Source of the DNA: Hyphomicrobiales bacterium
GTDB lineage: Bacteria; Pseudomonadota; Alphaproteobacteria; Rhizobiales; RI-29
Assembly (NCBI GenBank): GCA_016125495.1
Contig: WGLQ01000027.1
Coordinates: 62,001 to 126,000 of the forward strand
Length of the DNA: 64,000 nt
Direction of reading: 5' to 3'
Below the pieces are notes generated by a model that searched no databases, was not told where the DNA came from, and saw nothing but the letters and a program-made list of their open reading frames with translations. The number at the start of each line of letters is the position of its first letter. Position 1 is the first letter of the stretch. A program made the position numbers and the translations under genes. This document shows positions 44,842-53,247 of this stretch, in pieces.

Positions 44842-45279
44842 TCATCCGAGCGCAACGCTTGGCACCCAGAGATAGCCGTCCGGATCGATCAGACAGCACT
44901 CGCGCAATCCGTGCGGCTTGTCCATGCTGCCCGCGAGCACGATGTGCTCGCCCGCCCGCGCCCGCGCTTCCGCGTCATCGGGATCGCACCCGTAGAGCCT
45001 GAGTTCGACGCCGGCGCCGCGCCCCTCGAGCCCGGCAACGAGCCCCGAGACCGGATTGTCCAGATAGGTGTGGTCGGCGTGGAGCATGTACATCGCCCCC
45101 TGGTTGGTCAGGATCGCGAAGTCGGGATCACTGTAGACGACCGCCGAGGCCAGCACGTCGCGATGGAAGGCGAGCGCCCTCTCGACATCGGCAACGAGGA
45201 GGTTGACGCCGAGCCCCTTGGCGATCCCCCGCCCGAACCGGGCCGCATCCATGAACGGCTCGCCGACGCGCTTCTTCAT
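44842..45279 (-). CDS. VOC family (glyoxalase-like) protein
   Basis: A 145-residue protein with the paired beta-alpha-beta-beta-beta folds of the vicinal oxygen chelate superfamily: GLGVNLLVADVERALAFHRDVLASAVVYSDPDFAILTNQGAMYMLHADHTY in the first half, and ELRLYGCDPDDAEARARAGEHIVLAGSMDKPHGLRECCLIDPDGYLWVPS in the second. The metal ligands and substrate cannot be set with confidence. It is a single gene between lepA and the XRE-regulator gene. Confidence 0.75.
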   Translation of the reverse strand: MKKRVGEPFMDAARFGRGIAKGLGVNLLVADVERALAFHRDVLASAVVYSDPDFAILTNQGAMYMLHADHTYLDNPVSGLVAGLEGRGAGVELRLYGCDPDDAEARARAGEHIVLAGSMDKPHGLRECCLIDPDGYLWVPSVALG

Positions 45280-45327
45280 CGCGGACCTCCGATCGCTCCG
45301 TCTGTGGCACCCAGATGCCCGCCGACG

Positions 45328-46119
45328 CTACTCCATCAGCATGCCCGGGGCCATTGTCATCTGATCGAGCATCGCCCGCACCCGTCCGAGCCGGGGATCA
45401 TTGCGCGAAACCCGCCCGGCGAGCCCGCCGATCGGATCGTCCGCACCGAGCACGCGCGCCAACACCAGGGGGCCGGCCGCCGGATAGAGGTCGCGCCCGC
45501 GCGGATTGGCGATGGTGAGCACGGCGCCGCGAATATCGGTCTCGCCGAAGGAGATGTGGTAGGCTGTGATGAGGCGCGCCGAGCCGCGATCGAGTGTCAC
45601 GAAATGCACGAGCGTCGAGCCCGGTGGCACCATGACGACCCCGCGCTGGCCATAACCCGGATTGCGGTCGACGAACACCAGCCCCGGCTCGCCCTCGTCC
45701 CAGGCGATCGAGAACGGATAGACCATCACCTCCGGCGTGCCCGTGAAAGTTGGGCGCACGCAGCGGTATTCGCCTTCGTAGTGCGAAAAGATCGCGCGGC
45801 TGTAGCCGCCGAGGCTGGTTGCCGCAACGCCGCCCGCGCCCGCGACGGTTGCCGCCGCGCCCGGGGGCTGGGCCGGACCTGGAGATGCTGGTCCCTCCAG
45901 CCCGAGCACCGCCTCGACCTTGACCAGCGTCTTGCGAGAATATTGGCCGCGCAGCAGACGGAAGATCGTCGACTCCCCGACCAGTGAGCGGTCCGCCAGC
46001 AGCCGCTGCGACCAGCCGCGCCGCTCCATCTCGCCGCGGATCCGCTCGACCGCGGGATCGCACGCGACCGCACCCGCGCCCGCCCCCGCATGTCGCTCGC
46101 TCCCGTCACCCACCGTCAT
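45328..46119 (-). CDS. XRE-type HTH regulator with a unique C-terminal domain
   Basis: A 263-residue putative transcription factor. An N-terminal helix-turn-helix (AVERIRGEMERRGWSQRLLADRSLVGESTIFRLLRGQYSRKTLVKVEAVLGL, about 23-74) is followed by an Ala/Pro/Gly linker and a beta-rich C-terminal domain (GGYSRAIFSHYEGEYRCVRPTFTGTPEVMVYPFSIAWDEGE onward). That domain resembles the sensory half of alphaproteobacterial XRE regulators of unknown ligand. ATG 46119 overlaps the stop of the upstream secreted-protein gene (ATGA), so the two are co-translated. Confidence 0.75.
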   Translation of the reverse strand: MTVGDGSERHAGAGAGAVACDPAVERIRGEMERRGWSQRLLADRSLVGESTIFRLLRGQYSRKTLVKVEAVLGLEGPASPGPAQPPGAAATVAGAGGVAATSLGGYSRAIFSHYEGEYRCVRPTFTGTPEVMVYPFSIAWDEGEPGLVFVDRNPGYGQRGVVMVPPGSTLVHFVTLDRGSARLITAYHISFGETDIRGAVLTIANPRGRDLYPAAGPLVLARVLGADDPIGGLAGRVSRNDPRLGRVRAMLDQMTMAPGMLME

Positions 46120-46550
46120 TCTCCGGCGATCGCGGTGAACACCAGCGTCTCGTCGGTATGGCCTTCGACGCGGCAGGAGACGGTGGCCCGATCGGGCGCG
46201 CGCGCCGTCATGACGACCTTCGCGCCGTCCGCCGAGACCCACCCGCTCGCGGGATAGTCGATGCGCCCGCAGGTGACCGATTCCCGACCGATTTCGCCCG
46301 CGATCTCGCCGCCCCGGTTGACCGAGCCGCGAAAGAGTTCATCGCCCGTCCGCCAGCCGTGCAAGCGCATCAGGCCGCGCGGGTCGACATAGCGGAACAC
46401 CCACTGCGAGCCTGCGACGGCCAGCTCCATCCGGCTGCCGTTGTGCATCCAGTAACGATGCGCCGGCCGCACCGTGATCTCCCCGTGGAGATGATGCGGC
46501 AGCGCCGCGGCGGAATCTCCCGCCACGAGGCCGAGCACCAGGGCGAGCAT
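46116..46550 (-). CDS. Hypothetical secreted protein
   Basis: A 144-residue exported protein of unknown function. A signal peptide (MLALVLGLVAGDSAAALPH) precedes HHLHGEITVRPAHRYWMHNGSRMELAVAGSQWVFRYVDPRGLMRLHG. This type, with paired Cys in ESVTCGRI and TVSCRVEG, is common as short alphaproteobacterial envelope proteins. ATG 46550 has GAGG 8 bases ahead; GTG 46568 is also possible. It is coupled to the downstream XRE regulator gene by ATGA overlap and lies 58 bases after the aldolase gene. Confidence 0.65.
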   Translation of the reverse strand: MLALVLGLVAGDSAAALPHHLHGEITVRPAHRYWMHNGSRMELAVAGSQWVFRYVDPRGLMRLHGWRTGDELFRGSVNRGGEIAGEIGRESVTCGRIDYPASGWVSADGAKVVMTARAPDRATVSCRVEGHTDETLVFTAIAGE

Positions 46551-46608
46551 GCCGGCCGCCTCGCGCACCCCTGGACGCCCCGGGGGCGCGACAGCGTGCC
46601 GGCGCCCC

Positions 46609-47367
46609 TCACGCCCTGAAGTCACTGCCCTCGTCATCGAGGATGCCCATGATTTCGCGGAGGTGGTTCTCCGGCCCATTCTCGTAGGTCATCCATTGTT
46701 GCATGGTCTTGCGCGCGACCTCGTCACTGACGACGAGCAACTCGCGCCCGGTCATGTAGGCCGTCACGAGCGTCTCGGCCGCCCGCTCGAAATAGTAGAG
46801 ATCGTCGAACGCCCAGGCGACGTTCGGCCCCGAGACCATGACACCGTGGTTGCCCATGACGAGGATCGGCTTGTCGCCGAACCGGCCGCACACCCGCTCG
46901 GCCTCATCGCCCATTCCCATCCCGTCGTAACCGTCGTCGAAGGCGAGGCGATCGTAGAACCGCATCGTGTTCTGGTCGATCGGCGGCATGCCCGGGTCCT
47001 TCAGTGTCGCCAGCACCGTGGCGTACTTGGAATGCACGTGCATGACGCAGCGCGCCTCGCGGCTGCGCCGGTGGATCGCCCCGTGCAATGCCCAGGCCGT
47101 GACATCCGGCGCGTCGGGCCGGTCCATGGTCTTGGGGTCGTTCGCATCGAGCAGGATGAGGTCGGACGCGCGGATCCGCGAGAAGTGCCGATTGCACGGG
47201 TTCATGAGGAACTTCGTGCCATCGTCGTTGACGGCCAGCGAGAAGTGGTTGGCCACCCCCTCGTGCATGTTGAGCCGGGCCACCCAGCGGAACGTGGCGG
47301 CGAGCTGGCAACGCTGCTCGTGGTAGGGATCGTTGTGGTGGAGTTGTGCGACGTGCAGAACCGACAT
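46609..47367 (-). CDS. Class II aldolase/adducin family protein
   Basis: A 252-residue zinc-dependent lyase-fold enzyme. HFSLAVNDDGTKFLMNP at the phosphate/substrate end, ARCVMHVHSKYATVLATL with the metal-binding His pair, and LVMGNHGVMVSGPNVAWAFDDLYYFERAAETLVTA with the third His match the family of fuculose-phosphate aldolase and its decarboxylase/dehydratase relatives. The substrate is not inferable. It heads the leftward group aldolase, secreted protein, XRE regulator and is divergent from a HAD gene. Confidence 0.85.
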   Translation of the reverse strand: MSVLHVAQLHHNDPYHEQRCQLAATFRWVARLNMHEGVANHFSLAVNDDGTKFLMNPCNRHFSRIRASDLILLDANDPKTMDRPDAPDVTAWALHGAIHRRSREARCVMHVHSKYATVLATLKDPGMPPIDQNTMRFYDRLAFDDGYDGMGMGDEAERVCGRFGDKPILVMGNHGVMVSGPNVAWAFDDLYYFERAAETLVTAYMTGRELLVVSDEVARKTMQQWMTYENGPENHLREIMGILDDEGSDFRA

Positions 47368-47481
47368 GGTGCTCCTCTATCGGGTTGCGCCTCGGATTCC
47401 ACTTCAGCTTTACCCGGCCCGGCCGATAAAGCAAAGTCCGCCCCGAACGCCGCCAACGCCCCAGACACCCGAGAGGACGCC

Positions 47482-48213
47482 ATGCCCCGCAAGCTCACCG
47501 ACTTCAAGGTCCTGACCTTCGACTGCTACGGCACCCTGATCGACTGGGAGAGCGGCATGTTCACCGCCCTTGCGTCGCTGACCTCGCGACTGCCGACCCC
47601 CCTCTCGCGCGATGCCATCCTCGAAGCGCACGCCCGCCACGAGAGCGCCCAGCAGGCCGACACGCCCGCGATGCGCTATTCCGAGCTGCTTGCCGTGGTC
47701 TATGCGCGCCTTGCCGCCGAATGGGGGCTGACGATCACCAACGCCGAGGCCGCCGCCTACGGCTCTTCGGTCGGCAACTGGCCGGCCTTTCCCGACAGCG
47801 CCGGCGCGCTGAAGGACCTCCAGAAGCACTTCAAGCTGGTGATCCTCTCGAACGTCGACCGGGCGAGCTTTGCCCGCTCGAACGAGAAGCTCGGCGTCAC
47901 TTTCGATGCCATCGTGACCGCCGAGGACGTCGGCGCCTACAAGCCCTCGGACCTCAACTTCGACGAACTGCTGCGCACGATCACGGCGATGGGCCTGACG
48001 AAGGGCGACATACTGCACACCGCCGAGAGCCTCTTTCACGACCACGTGCCGGCCGCCCGCCATGGCCTCGCGCGTTGCTGGATCCATCGCCGTCACGCCC
48101 AAGGCGGTTTCGGCGCGACCCGCCCCGTCGACAACGCCCCCGACGTCGACTTCCGCTTCACCAGCATGCGCGAGATGGCGGATGCCGTGGCGAAGGAAGC
48201 CGCGGCGGGGTAA
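47482..48213 (+). CDS. HAD type II dehalogenase family protein
   Basis: A 243-residue haloacid-dehalogenase superfamily hydrolase. The nucleophile D14 is in LTFDCYGTLIDWESG, motif II in VILSNVDRASF, the lysine in GAYKPSDLNF and the terminal acidic motif in TAESLFHDHVPA. The FDCYGTLIDWE signature and overall length fit (S)-2-haloacid dehalogenase-like proteins, though many members are phosphatases. ATG 47482 lies 9 bases after GAGAGGA. It is the last GC-rich gene before the potassium-channel island. Confidence 0.85.
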   Translation: MPRKLTDFKVLTFDCYGTLIDWESGMFTALASLTSRLPTPLSRDAILEAHARHESAQQADTPAMRYSELLAVVYARLAAEWGLTITNAEAAAYGSSVGNWPAFPDSAGALKDLQKHFKLVILSNVDRASFARSNEKLGVTFDAIVTAEDVGAYKPSDLNFDELLRTITAMGLTKGDILHTAESLFHDHVPAARHGLARCWIHRRHAQGGFGATRPVDNAPDVDFRFTSMREMADAVAKEAAAG

Positions 48214-48570
48214 GGGGAGGGGAGTGGGTTGGGTCGTTCAAACGTGGGCTTGTGGGGAAACGATACTGAACGGCTGAATTGCGTTAATAAATCGTACAAA
48301 GAGGCAAGCACCCGAAGTGGGCATTGGTGCTTTGCGTCTTTTATGCAGTTTGTGCATTCTCTCGATATCCACAGTTGGTGCACTTCAGCCTTTGGCAACA
48401 ACACGCGAGCCACTCCAAAGAGCGCATATGATCACCTCAACAATCCATGTTGACAAGCGCTTCCCGGGACCTCAAACAAGCCCCCGTCGCGACTGATTGA
48501 TGGCTGGCGCTCTGCGCCAGCTCATATCCTGTCGACGTTTGACGCTCAATTGACGGCGATAATCGTTCAG
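48214..48570. other. AT-rich 5' flank of the potassium-channel island
   Basis: These 357 bases are much AT-richer than the HAD gene before them. They contain the perfect hairpin GCTGGCGC-TCT-GCGCCAGC (48503-48521) and TTGACA at 48450-48455 as a possible -35 box. Short frames across it have no recognised family. Confidence 0.5.
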
Positions 48571-49164
48571 ATGGAATGTGATGACGATATGAACACGCGC
48601 AGACTAAGGCGCCTGCTGAAATGTTGTAAATTTCTATTTAGAACAATTATTGGAGGCAATCGTCTGCTCGCCTTTGTTTTTTATCTTTCCGTATTTTCAT
48701 CCGTATTTTGGGCGATCTTGTTTTGGGAGCACTACGAGAAACTTCCCATGCATCTAGACAAAGCATGCGAGTCGACAGTCGACAGCGGCCTTGCTGGTTG
48801 GAATCGACTCGTGTGGTTTGCTGCAACGATTGCAATCGCTTTCAGCTTGGCATCCGGGTCCAGCAAGAAATTTTATGGACTTTCTGTGGCTTATTACGTT
48901 CCCTGGATTGTAGTTTTCATAAATGCGCAAATGTTTACGACATATATTCAATATGGGATTGTGTCGTCATCTGGCGATCCGGTGACCGCCTCCGACGTTC
49001 TCTATTTTACAATAATAACTTTTACAACGGTGGGCTTCGGAGACTTTCAACCGTGCCCGGCTGCTCGGCTATTTGCAGCACTCCACGGCTTCTTCGGAAT
49101 TATCTGCGCGGCGTTGATAGCTATTTCATTGTCCAAGGCCGCCGATTCCACAAAGAATACTTGA
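48571..49164 (+). CDS. Potassium channel-like membrane protein (ion channel 2 domain)
   Basis: A 197-residue inner-membrane protein with four predicted helices (about 33-52, 80-95, 105-125, 166-188). The pore helix YFTIITFTT and selectivity filter TTVGFGD (152-158) precede the last helix, as in two-pore-helix K+ channels. Base composition is strongly AT-rich compared with both neighbours, suggesting recent acquisition. The start is uncertain among 48550 (TTG), 48571 and 48589 (ATG), none with a strong ribosome binding site. No cytoplasmic RCK domain follows. Confidence 0.75.
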   Translation: MECDDDMNTRRLRRLLKCCKFLFRTIIGGNRLLAFVFYLSVFSSVFWAILFWEHYEKLPMHLDKACESTVDSGLAGWNRLVWFAATIAIAFSLASGSSKKFYGLSVAYYVPWIVVFINAQMFTTYIQYGIVSSSGDPVTASDVLYFTIITFTTVGFGDFQPCPAARLFAALHGFFGIICAALIAISLSKAADSTKNT

Positions 49165-49347
49165 CCTACACCTCCAAAAATTGCGCCACGCTTGTTCGAT
49201 TGCAGATGACTCGCAGGGATCGCGTTCACAAATCTCCACACAACGCATTAGGTTTGCTCAGCGTTGCAGCATATGCTCAGTTCCGACACGAGTCACCCTC
49301 CAGCCCATCCCCGGCTCGATCGCAATGCGAGCCCTCCCCACTCCCCC

Positions 49348-49785
49348 TCAAAAACTGACGCACGAGGCGCTGTCGATGCGCATCACCGAGTCCTGCCGGA
49401 ACGCGGCCTTGTAGGCCGTGCGGATGGCTTCGATGCGCGCCTCGGCGTCAGCCGAGGGTCGATAGAGGATGATGACGAGGCGCGATAATTCCCTGACGAT
49501 CACCTGCTCGGAATTGCGCCACTGGCCATAGCCCGAAAGGATCGTGAGCCCGTCCGGAAAGCGCGGCGTCACCTCGCGCCCGACGAAATCGAACCACTCG
49601 GCATCGGTCACCTCGGGGCCACCCGCTCGCGACATCCCGAAATAAAGCTCGAGCCGCGCCATCGACGCCGCGTCGGCGGGGCAGGTGAAGCCTGGCGCGA
49701 TGGAAAAGCCGCCCTCTTTGGCATCCGCCGGCAGGCCGCCGGCAAAGGCAAGGACAGTGAGGATCGAGAGGATCGGGTTACGCAT
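49348..49785 (-). CDS. DUF3574 family secreted protein
   Basis: A 145-residue exported protein. Signal peptide MRNPILSILTVLAFAGGLPADA, then MARLELYFGMSRAGGPEVTDAEWFDFVGREVTPRFPDGLTILSGYGQWRN, ELSRLVIILYRPSADAEARIEAIRTAYKAAFRQDSVMRI. This order is diagnostic of DUF3574, a small periplasmic/lipoprotein-like family of unknown function. ATG 49785 begins the signal peptide; 13 in-frame codons upstream are dropped. Confidence 0.82.
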   Translation of the reverse strand: MRNPILSILTVLAFAGGLPADAKEGGFSIAPGFTCPADAASMARLELYFGMSRAGGPEVTDAEWFDFVGREVTPRFPDGLTILSGYGQWRNSEQVIVRELSRLVIILYRPSADAEARIEAIRTAYKAAFRQDSVMRIDSASCVSF

Positions 49786-49866
49786 GGAACTTGTCCGGCT
49801 CTGGCATGGATCGATCGACCGCATCGGCAGTTTGCTCTGGCAGCTTTGGCGCGAAACGAAAAGCGA

Positions 49867-50391
49867 TCACGGCTTCGGCGGCGGCGCCAGCCGCTGCCGC
49901 CGGCCCGCAGCCAACCATACCCCGGAGACGACGACCAGCCCCGAGACCCCGACCGTGAGGCCGACCACGGCCAGCGCCAGCATCGTCCACCAGCGCTCGG
50001 GTGCGATCGGCTCGGGTGCCAGCGCGTGGCCGACCGTGGTCCACGCCGCGATGCCACCGACGCCGAGACCCCCGAGCGCGACCACCCAAGCCGCCGAGAG
50101 AGCGGCCGTGCGGGCCCGCGAAGCCAGCGGCCACCATGCCGCCAGCCGCCGCGCGAGCCACGAAGCGAGCGCCAGCGCCGGCATCCCGAGCACGATGAGC
50201 CCGCCCGCATCGATCAGAACCGTCATGACGTGGTCGGCGAACCCCTGGCCGTGATGCTCGCCGACATGGGCCGCGGCCGGCCCGGCCGCCGATAGCACCA
50301 TCATCGCTGCTGCGAGCCCCGCACCGAACCACACTGCGAGCCATGCGCGGTGTGCACGCCTGCTCCGCCACGCACCCGCCCGTTCCAGCAT
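49867..50391 (-). CDS. Hypothetical membrane protein
   Basis: A 174-residue protein with about four hydrophobic helices (AWLAVWFGAGLAAAMMVLSA, VLIDAGGLIVLGMPALALASWLA, AALSAAWVVALGGLGVGGIAA, MLALAVVGLTVGVSGLVVVSG). HVGEHHGQGFADHV, a His-rich stretch after the first helix, could bind metal. No family recognised. It starts at ATG 50391 and is divergent from the EamA exporter. Confidence 0.55.
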   Translation of the reverse strand: MLERAGAWRSRRAHRAWLAVWFGAGLAAAMMVLSAAGPAAAHVGEHHGQGFADHVMTVLIDAGGLIVLGMPALALASWLARRLAAWWPLASRARTAALSAAWVVALGGLGVGGIAAWTTVGHALAPEPIAPERWWTMLALAVVGLTVGVSGLVVVSGVWLAAGRRQRLAPPPKP

Positions 50392-50474
50392 CGTGTCGAC
50401 CTCGTCCTCGTCATCGTGATAGTGAGCCCCACGCTCTCCCCTCTCGAGGCGACGTGGAGCGCCAGGGGAGAAAC

Positions 50475-51437
50475 ATGACCGATACGGCAGGCGAGGCCGG
50501 CGGAAAAGCGCTTGACCCGGACGCTTCGGCGCCCCGCTCCCAGCGCCTCGGCGTGCTCCTGGCCGTCGCCACCACCTTCGTGTTCACGATCCAGGACGTC
50601 CTGACCAAACTCCTCATCGTCGATTATCCGGTGACCCAGCTGCTGCTGGTGCGCTTCTGGATATTCGCCACCTTCATGGTCGCCATGCTGCTCGCGACCC
50701 GCGGCCTTGCCGGTCTGAAAGCGGCCGCCAACGCCAACCGGCCGGGCCTGCAGATCGCCCGCTCCGTGCTCCTTCTCGTCGAGATCGGACTCTTTGCCTC
50801 AGCGCTCTATTTCCTCGGCCTCGCGGAACTGCACGCCATCCTCGCCGTCGCCCCCCTCATCGCAACGGCACTCGCCCGCCCGCTGCTCGGCGAAAAGGTC
50901 GGCTGGCGGCGCTATCTGGCGGTCGCCGTCGGCTTCGTCGGCGCCCTCGTCATCATCCGGCCCGGCACCGGCGTCTTCGGCATCGGCTCGGTGATCGCGC
51001 TCGCGACGTGCTTTTCCTGGGCGCTCTACAATCTGCTGACGCGTCTCACCATGCGCACCGACGGCATGGAGACGGGGCTGCTCTATACCGGCGTCATCGC
51101 GGCGCTCGCCGTCACGCCCTTCGGCATCGGCGACTGGCGGCCCATGACCGGGGACGCCTGGACGCTGCTGATCGCCCTCTCGCTGACGGCGATCGGCGGC
51201 CATGGCCTGCTGATGCTGGCCCTGCGCCATGCCGACGCCTCGGTCATCCAGCCACTGCTCTATATGATGCTGGTCTGGGCCACGCTGTTCGGCTTTGTCA
51301 TCTTCAGCGAATTGCCGGACCTCTGGACCGTGGTCGGCGCGGTCATCGTCGTGGCAAGCGGACTGTTCGTCATCTGGCGTGAGCACCAGCTCGCCCGCCG
51401 GCAAGCGCGCCAGCCAACGCCAGCGACGGCGGACTGA
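50475..51437 (+). CDS. EamA/DMT family transporter
   Basis: A 320-residue inner-membrane exporter with ten hydrophobic helices in two EamA repeats (LGVLLAVATTFVFTIQDVLTKLLI begins the first; VIALATCFSWALYNLLTRL the second). The Glu of LGEKVGWRRYLAVAVGFVGALVIIRPG is typical. Substrates range from amino acids to metabolites and are not predictable. ATG 50475 has GGGGAG 4 bases ahead. It is intact, unlike the frameshifted homologue at 29700. Confidence 0.87.
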   Translation: MTDTAGEAGGKALDPDASAPRSQRLGVLLAVATTFVFTIQDVLTKLLIVDYPVTQLLLVRFWIFATFMVAMLLATRGLAGLKAAANANRPGLQIARSVLLLVEIGLFASALYFLGLAELHAILAVAPLIATALARPLLGEKVGWRRYLAVAVGFVGALVIIRPGTGVFGIGSVIALATCFSWALYNLLTRLTMRTDGMETGLLYTGVIAALAVTPFGIGDWRPMTGDAWTLLIALSLTAIGGHGLLMLALRHADASVIQPLLYMMLVWATLFGFVIFSELPDLWTVVGAVIVVASGLFVIWREHQLARRQARQPTPATAD

Positions 51438-51487
51438 TCACCCGCCGCCTCGTCTGGTCGGCTCGCCGCCGGATCGGAGCCGGCCCC

Positions 51488-52792
51488 TCAGAGTTGGCCG
51501 TTCGCCTCGATGACGTCCTCGAAAGTCCGCAACCCCGACCGAGGCGCATTGACCAGCACCGCCATGTTGCCCGGCAGATGCTGGTTCTTCCACATCCGGG
51601 TGTGCGCCTTCGGGATATCGCCCCAGGGGAACACCTCCGACATGCATGGGTCGATACGCCGTTCGAGGACCAGCTTGTTGGCCGCGGCCGCCTGCTTGAG
51701 GTTGGCGAAATGCGAGCCCTGCACGCGCTTCTGGTGCATCCAGAGATAGCGCGCGTCCATGGTCAGGTTGTAGCCGGTCGTGCCGGCGCAAATGACCACC
51801 ATACCGCCGCGTTTGACGACCTGGACCGAGACCGGGAACGTCGATTCTCCTGGATGTTCGAACACGATGTCCGGGTTCACGCCCTTGCCGGTGATGTCCC
51901 AGATGGCCTTGCCGAACTTGCGCATCTCCGCGAGCCAGGATTGATACTCCGGCGTTCCCACCTTCGGCAGCTGGCCCCAGCAATCGAATTTCTTGCGGTT
52001 GATGACGCCACGGGCGCCGAGCTGCCTGACGAAATCGAACTTGTCGTCCTCCGAGACGACTCCGATCGCGTTGGCGCCCGAGGTGGCGCAAAGCTGGATC
52101 GCGAACGAGCCGAGGCCGCCCGACGCGCCCCACACCAATACGTTGTCGCCCGGTTGCAGCTCGTGCCCCTTGTGTCCGAACAGCATTCGATAGGCGGTTG
52201 CGAGTGTGAGGGTGTAGCAGGCCGCCTCCTCCCAGGTGAGGTGCTTGGGCCGTTCCATGAGCTGACGGTCCTGAGCGCGGCAAAACTGGGCGAACGAGCC
52301 GTCCGGCGTCTCGTAGCCCCAGATGCGCTGCGAGGGCGAGAACATCGGGTCGCCGCCGTTGCACTCCTCGTCGTCGCCGTCGTCCTGGTTGCAGTGGATG
52401 ACGACCTCGTCGCCGACCTTCCAGCGCTTCACCTTGGAGCCGACCGCCCAGACGATACCGGAGGCATCGGAACCGGCGATGTGATAGGCGTTCTTGTGCA
52501 CGTCGAACATCGACACCGGCGTGCCGAGACCGGCCCAGATGCCGTTGTAGTTCACACCACCGGCCATCACGAGAACGAGCACGTCGTGGCTGTCGAGCGC
52601 CCAGGTCGGCACGACCTCGACCTGCATGGCCTGCTCGGGCGGCCCCTGTCGTTCCTTGCGGATGGCCCAGGCATACATCCTGGATGGCACGTGCCCGAGC
52701 GGCGGGATCTCGCCGAACTCGTAGAGGTCCTTCTGCTCCGAACGGTATGCCAGCCTGCCTGGCGCCGCTTGCCCGGCGTCATCCTTGCTCAT
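51488..52792 (-). CDS. ccr: Crotonyl-CoA carboxylase/reductase
   Basis: A 434-residue medium-chain dehydrogenase/reductase that carboxylates crotonyl-CoA with NADPH to ethylmalonyl-CoA, the key step of the ethylmalonyl-CoA pathway for acetyl-CoA assimilation. LGHVPSRMYAWAIRKERQGPP, GGVNYNGIWAGLGTPVSMF, VIHCNQDDGDDEECNGGDPMFSPSQRIWGYETPDGSFAQF and LVWGASGGLGSFAIQL are hallmarks, with length and order as in verified Ccr. It reads away from ecm, which lies about 1.7 kb beyond it. Confidence 0.95.
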   Translation of the reverse strand: MSKDDAGQAAPGRLAYRSEQKDLYEFGEIPPLGHVPSRMYAWAIRKERQGPPEQAMQVEVVPTWALDSHDVLVLVMAGGVNYNGIWAGLGTPVSMFDVHKNAYHIAGSDASGIVWAVGSKVKRWKVGDEVVIHCNQDDGDDEECNGGDPMFSPSQRIWGYETPDGSFAQFCRAQDRQLMERPKHLTWEEAACYTLTLATAYRMLFGHKGHELQPGDNVLVWGASGGLGSFAIQLCATSGANAIGVVSEDDKFDFVRQLGARGVINRKKFDCWGQLPKVGTPEYQSWLAEMRKFGKAIWDITGKGVNPDIVFEHPGESTFPVSVQVVKRGGMVVICAGTTGYNLTMDARYLWMHQKRVQGSHFANLKQAAAANKLVLERRIDPCMSEVFPWGDIPKAHTRMWKNQHLPGNMAVLVNAPRSGLRTFEDVIEANGQL

Positions 52793-52989
52793 CGTGTTCG
52801 CCCTTGTCCCATTCCGTCATCCGGCCCGCAATTCACCGGTTGCGGGTCGAATGACAGGTTTTCGCATTGCAATAACGATTTCAAGAGAATTCCGCAGTGC
52901 AGCATGCCACCCGAAGGAGGGGGGAGCCCCTTGGATAGGGCCATGTTCGCGGCAGGCACATCCGCGCCCACCCTCGAAACGTGGGACGT

Positions 52990-53133
52990 CTAGAAACAAC
53001 CGGCCAGCGTCGCCATGAGCCGCTTGAAGAACAGCACTTCGGCGTAGCGCACCTGCAGGATGGCCGCGACCAGGGCCAGCGCGACCGCACCGACAACAGC
53101 AACACCCACAACTAGCTTGTCGCCTCGGCTCAT
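52990..53133 (-). CDS. Small membrane protein, 47 residues
   Basis: A short frame with one clear transmembrane helix (LVVGVAVVGAVALALVAAILQV) after a basic MSRGDK start, then KRLMATLAGCF. The upstream in-frame sequence is Arg-rich and unlike protein, so the short form at ATG 53133 is preferred. It lies between the SCO and ccr genes on the same strand. Translation is plausible but unproven, and no family is recognised. Confidence 0.45.
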   Translation of the reverse strand: MSRGDKLVVGVAVVGAVALALVAAILQVRYAEVLFFKRLMATLAGCF

Positions 53134-53247
53134 GCTCTCGTTCCATGGCCTGCGGGGCCGCCCACCGGCAGAGCCCTTCGGCAAGGCGCCTGCCCGGTGG
53201 ATATTGCCCACCCGGCGCCGCACCCGCAATCGTCCCATCGGACCGCC

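Noticed and set aside
43134-45002. 622-codon plus-strand frame opposite lepA
   Set aside because: Antisense to a complete LepA with all G motifs; the plus-strand translation is Arg/His/Glu low complexity.
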